Origin: Azolla caroliniana
Taxonomy: Eukaryota; Polypodiophyta
Assembly (NCBI GenBank): GCA_043228905.1
Contig: JBHGNT010000009.1
Coordinates: 9,176,001-9,240,000 of the forward strand
Reading direction: 5' to 3'
DNA length: 64,000 nt
Shown here: one piece after another, positions 63,080-64,000 of the stretch
How positions within the stretch are numbered: the first letter of the stretch is position 1
How the letters are laid out: each line of letters begins with the position of its first letter
The notes under the pieces: generated by a model
Databases searched by the model: none
What the model was told of the DNA's origin: nothing
Seen by the model: only the letters and a program-made list of their open reading frames with translations
Made by a program: the position numbers and the translations under genes

Positions 63080-64000
63080 CCATTATGACACCCATTGTAT
63101 GTAGTGTTTTTCACACACATTTATTAATATAATTGTGTATTTCCACCAAAAATAAAAAAGAGAGAGTGATGAAGAGAAAGAAAGAGAGATCGATGTAGGT
63201 GAGAAAATTGGGTTTCAAACCCAAGATGTAGTGCTAGTAGTGTAAAACGACTTACAACTAGGGTAAGCTAATTACAATAATAATAAAAAGAGAGAGCTTC
63301 AATCTAGAAGAAAAGAGAATAACGAAGTTGTAAAAAAACCTATAATCTTGTTTTAGGCTTCATTTGAAAAAGGTTTTACAAATCTATAATTCTAGCCTTT
63401 TCCTACTTGTCTTTTGTTCTAAAGAGTTCTAGGGCTTTTCTTCATCTCTCTTTGTGTCTCATCCATGTGTTTAGCTTAGGAGGATGGGTGTGTCCAATCC
63501 ATCACTTGGCTTTAAAGTCAAGTATGTTGCTTGATTAACTAACAATTGATTTCAAACTTAAAACAACACCTTTCCTTTTTAAGGGGCCATCATTTCCTAC
63601 TAAGTACTATAACCTCTACATAATATATACAATATGCCGTTCTAGTTGTGTTCACTCACTCTAGAGGACCAACATAAACCAAGGAGAGTGAGTGGGGTAT
63701 CTTAAATTATAATAGAACTAGTATCTTCCACGGATTTATTATATAAGGTTGGAATTTACACACAAGTGCCCCAAGAGTGTTTGGTTACATAGGAGGTGTG
63801 TGGTTGAACTATCCATTGAGATGTGACACAAGTCTTAGACATCTCTTTTGTCGAAGGAAGCATACATCCATCCCCTAAACTTTCTAAGAGCTCATAGAAT
63901 ACTTTGATTTTGAGAATGACAAAGAAGACTTAAATATAATAAGTAAGTTCACTATTTTGATGAGGATGATTTTACAAAATGGTGAAGTTATAAACCCAAG
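63080..64000. other. intergenic DNA, no gene recognised
   Basis: AT-rich, only short frames. A SINE-like tRNA motif (minus strand GGGTTTGAAACCC) lies at about 63205-63262, matching a segment in OGDH intron 3. Confidence 0.5.

Noticed and set aside
1-64000. tRNA, rRNA or known small RNA genes
   Set aside because: Only tRNA-like A/B-box fragments were seen; none folds convincingly as a complete tRNA by eye.

Overview
This is a nuclear chromosome segment from a flowering plant. The evidence is a spliced mitochondrial 2-oxoglutarate dehydrogenase E1 gene with plant-type introns, Ty1/copia elements primed by initiator-methionine tRNA (PBS TGGTATCAGAGC), chromodomain-like Ty3/gypsy remnants, and interstitial TTTAGGG repeats. 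The species cannot be named from the sequence. About three quarters of the window is nested retrotransposon DNA; the only recognisable host gene is at the right end.

Layout. 1-3786: AT-rich DNA with a degenerate LINE fragment. 3787-20593: a four-level nest, all on the minus strand. Copia element A (3792-20588, TSD AAGGG) is interrupted by gypsy element B (5965-17553). B is interrupted by copia element C (9226-15333, TSD CCTCC), and C by a solo LTR, L (11842-12770, TSD ATTCT). 20594-26230: a very old plus-strand copia relic whose reverse transcriptase is split by copia element E (21480-25975, TSD ATATA). 27509-50186: a minus-strand gypsy element H flanked by inverted, not direct, 230-bp terminal repeats. 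H is split in its integrase by copia F (27839-33504, TSD GATCC), in its reverse transcriptase by solo LTR J (35351-35857), and in its protease by copia G (about 36264-48638). G is split by copia D (39477-46120, TSD CATGC/CATGT), and D by solo LTR K (41399-42802). Copying order can be read from the nesting: each inner element is younger than its host.

Families. A and D (with solo LTRs J and L) form one copia family: CT-tract LTRs with a shared GGAGGGACC terminus motif and a 3-nt gap between PBS and LTR. C, E, F and G form another: related gag starts, PBS abutting the LTR, and an unusual second polypurine tract separated from the end of RNase H by a charged, arginine/lysine-rich tail. F is the freshest copy: its 390-bp LTRs differ at 6 positions by my count and its reading frame carries only a few lesions.

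51473-62105 (minus strand): the E1 subunit of 2-oxoglutarate dehydrogenase, eight exons placed with consistent phases for 1,050 codons. It includes one GC-AG intron and a 91-bp tandem duplication that copies a splice donor. 62106-64000 is its upstream region, with short duplicated segments.

No new biochemical or defence system was found. The most unusual features are the dual-polypurine-tract copia lineage, the inverted-repeat architecture of H, the CpG-rich minisatellite LTR K, the higher-order minisatellite in LTR L, and the duplicated splice donor in the host gene.
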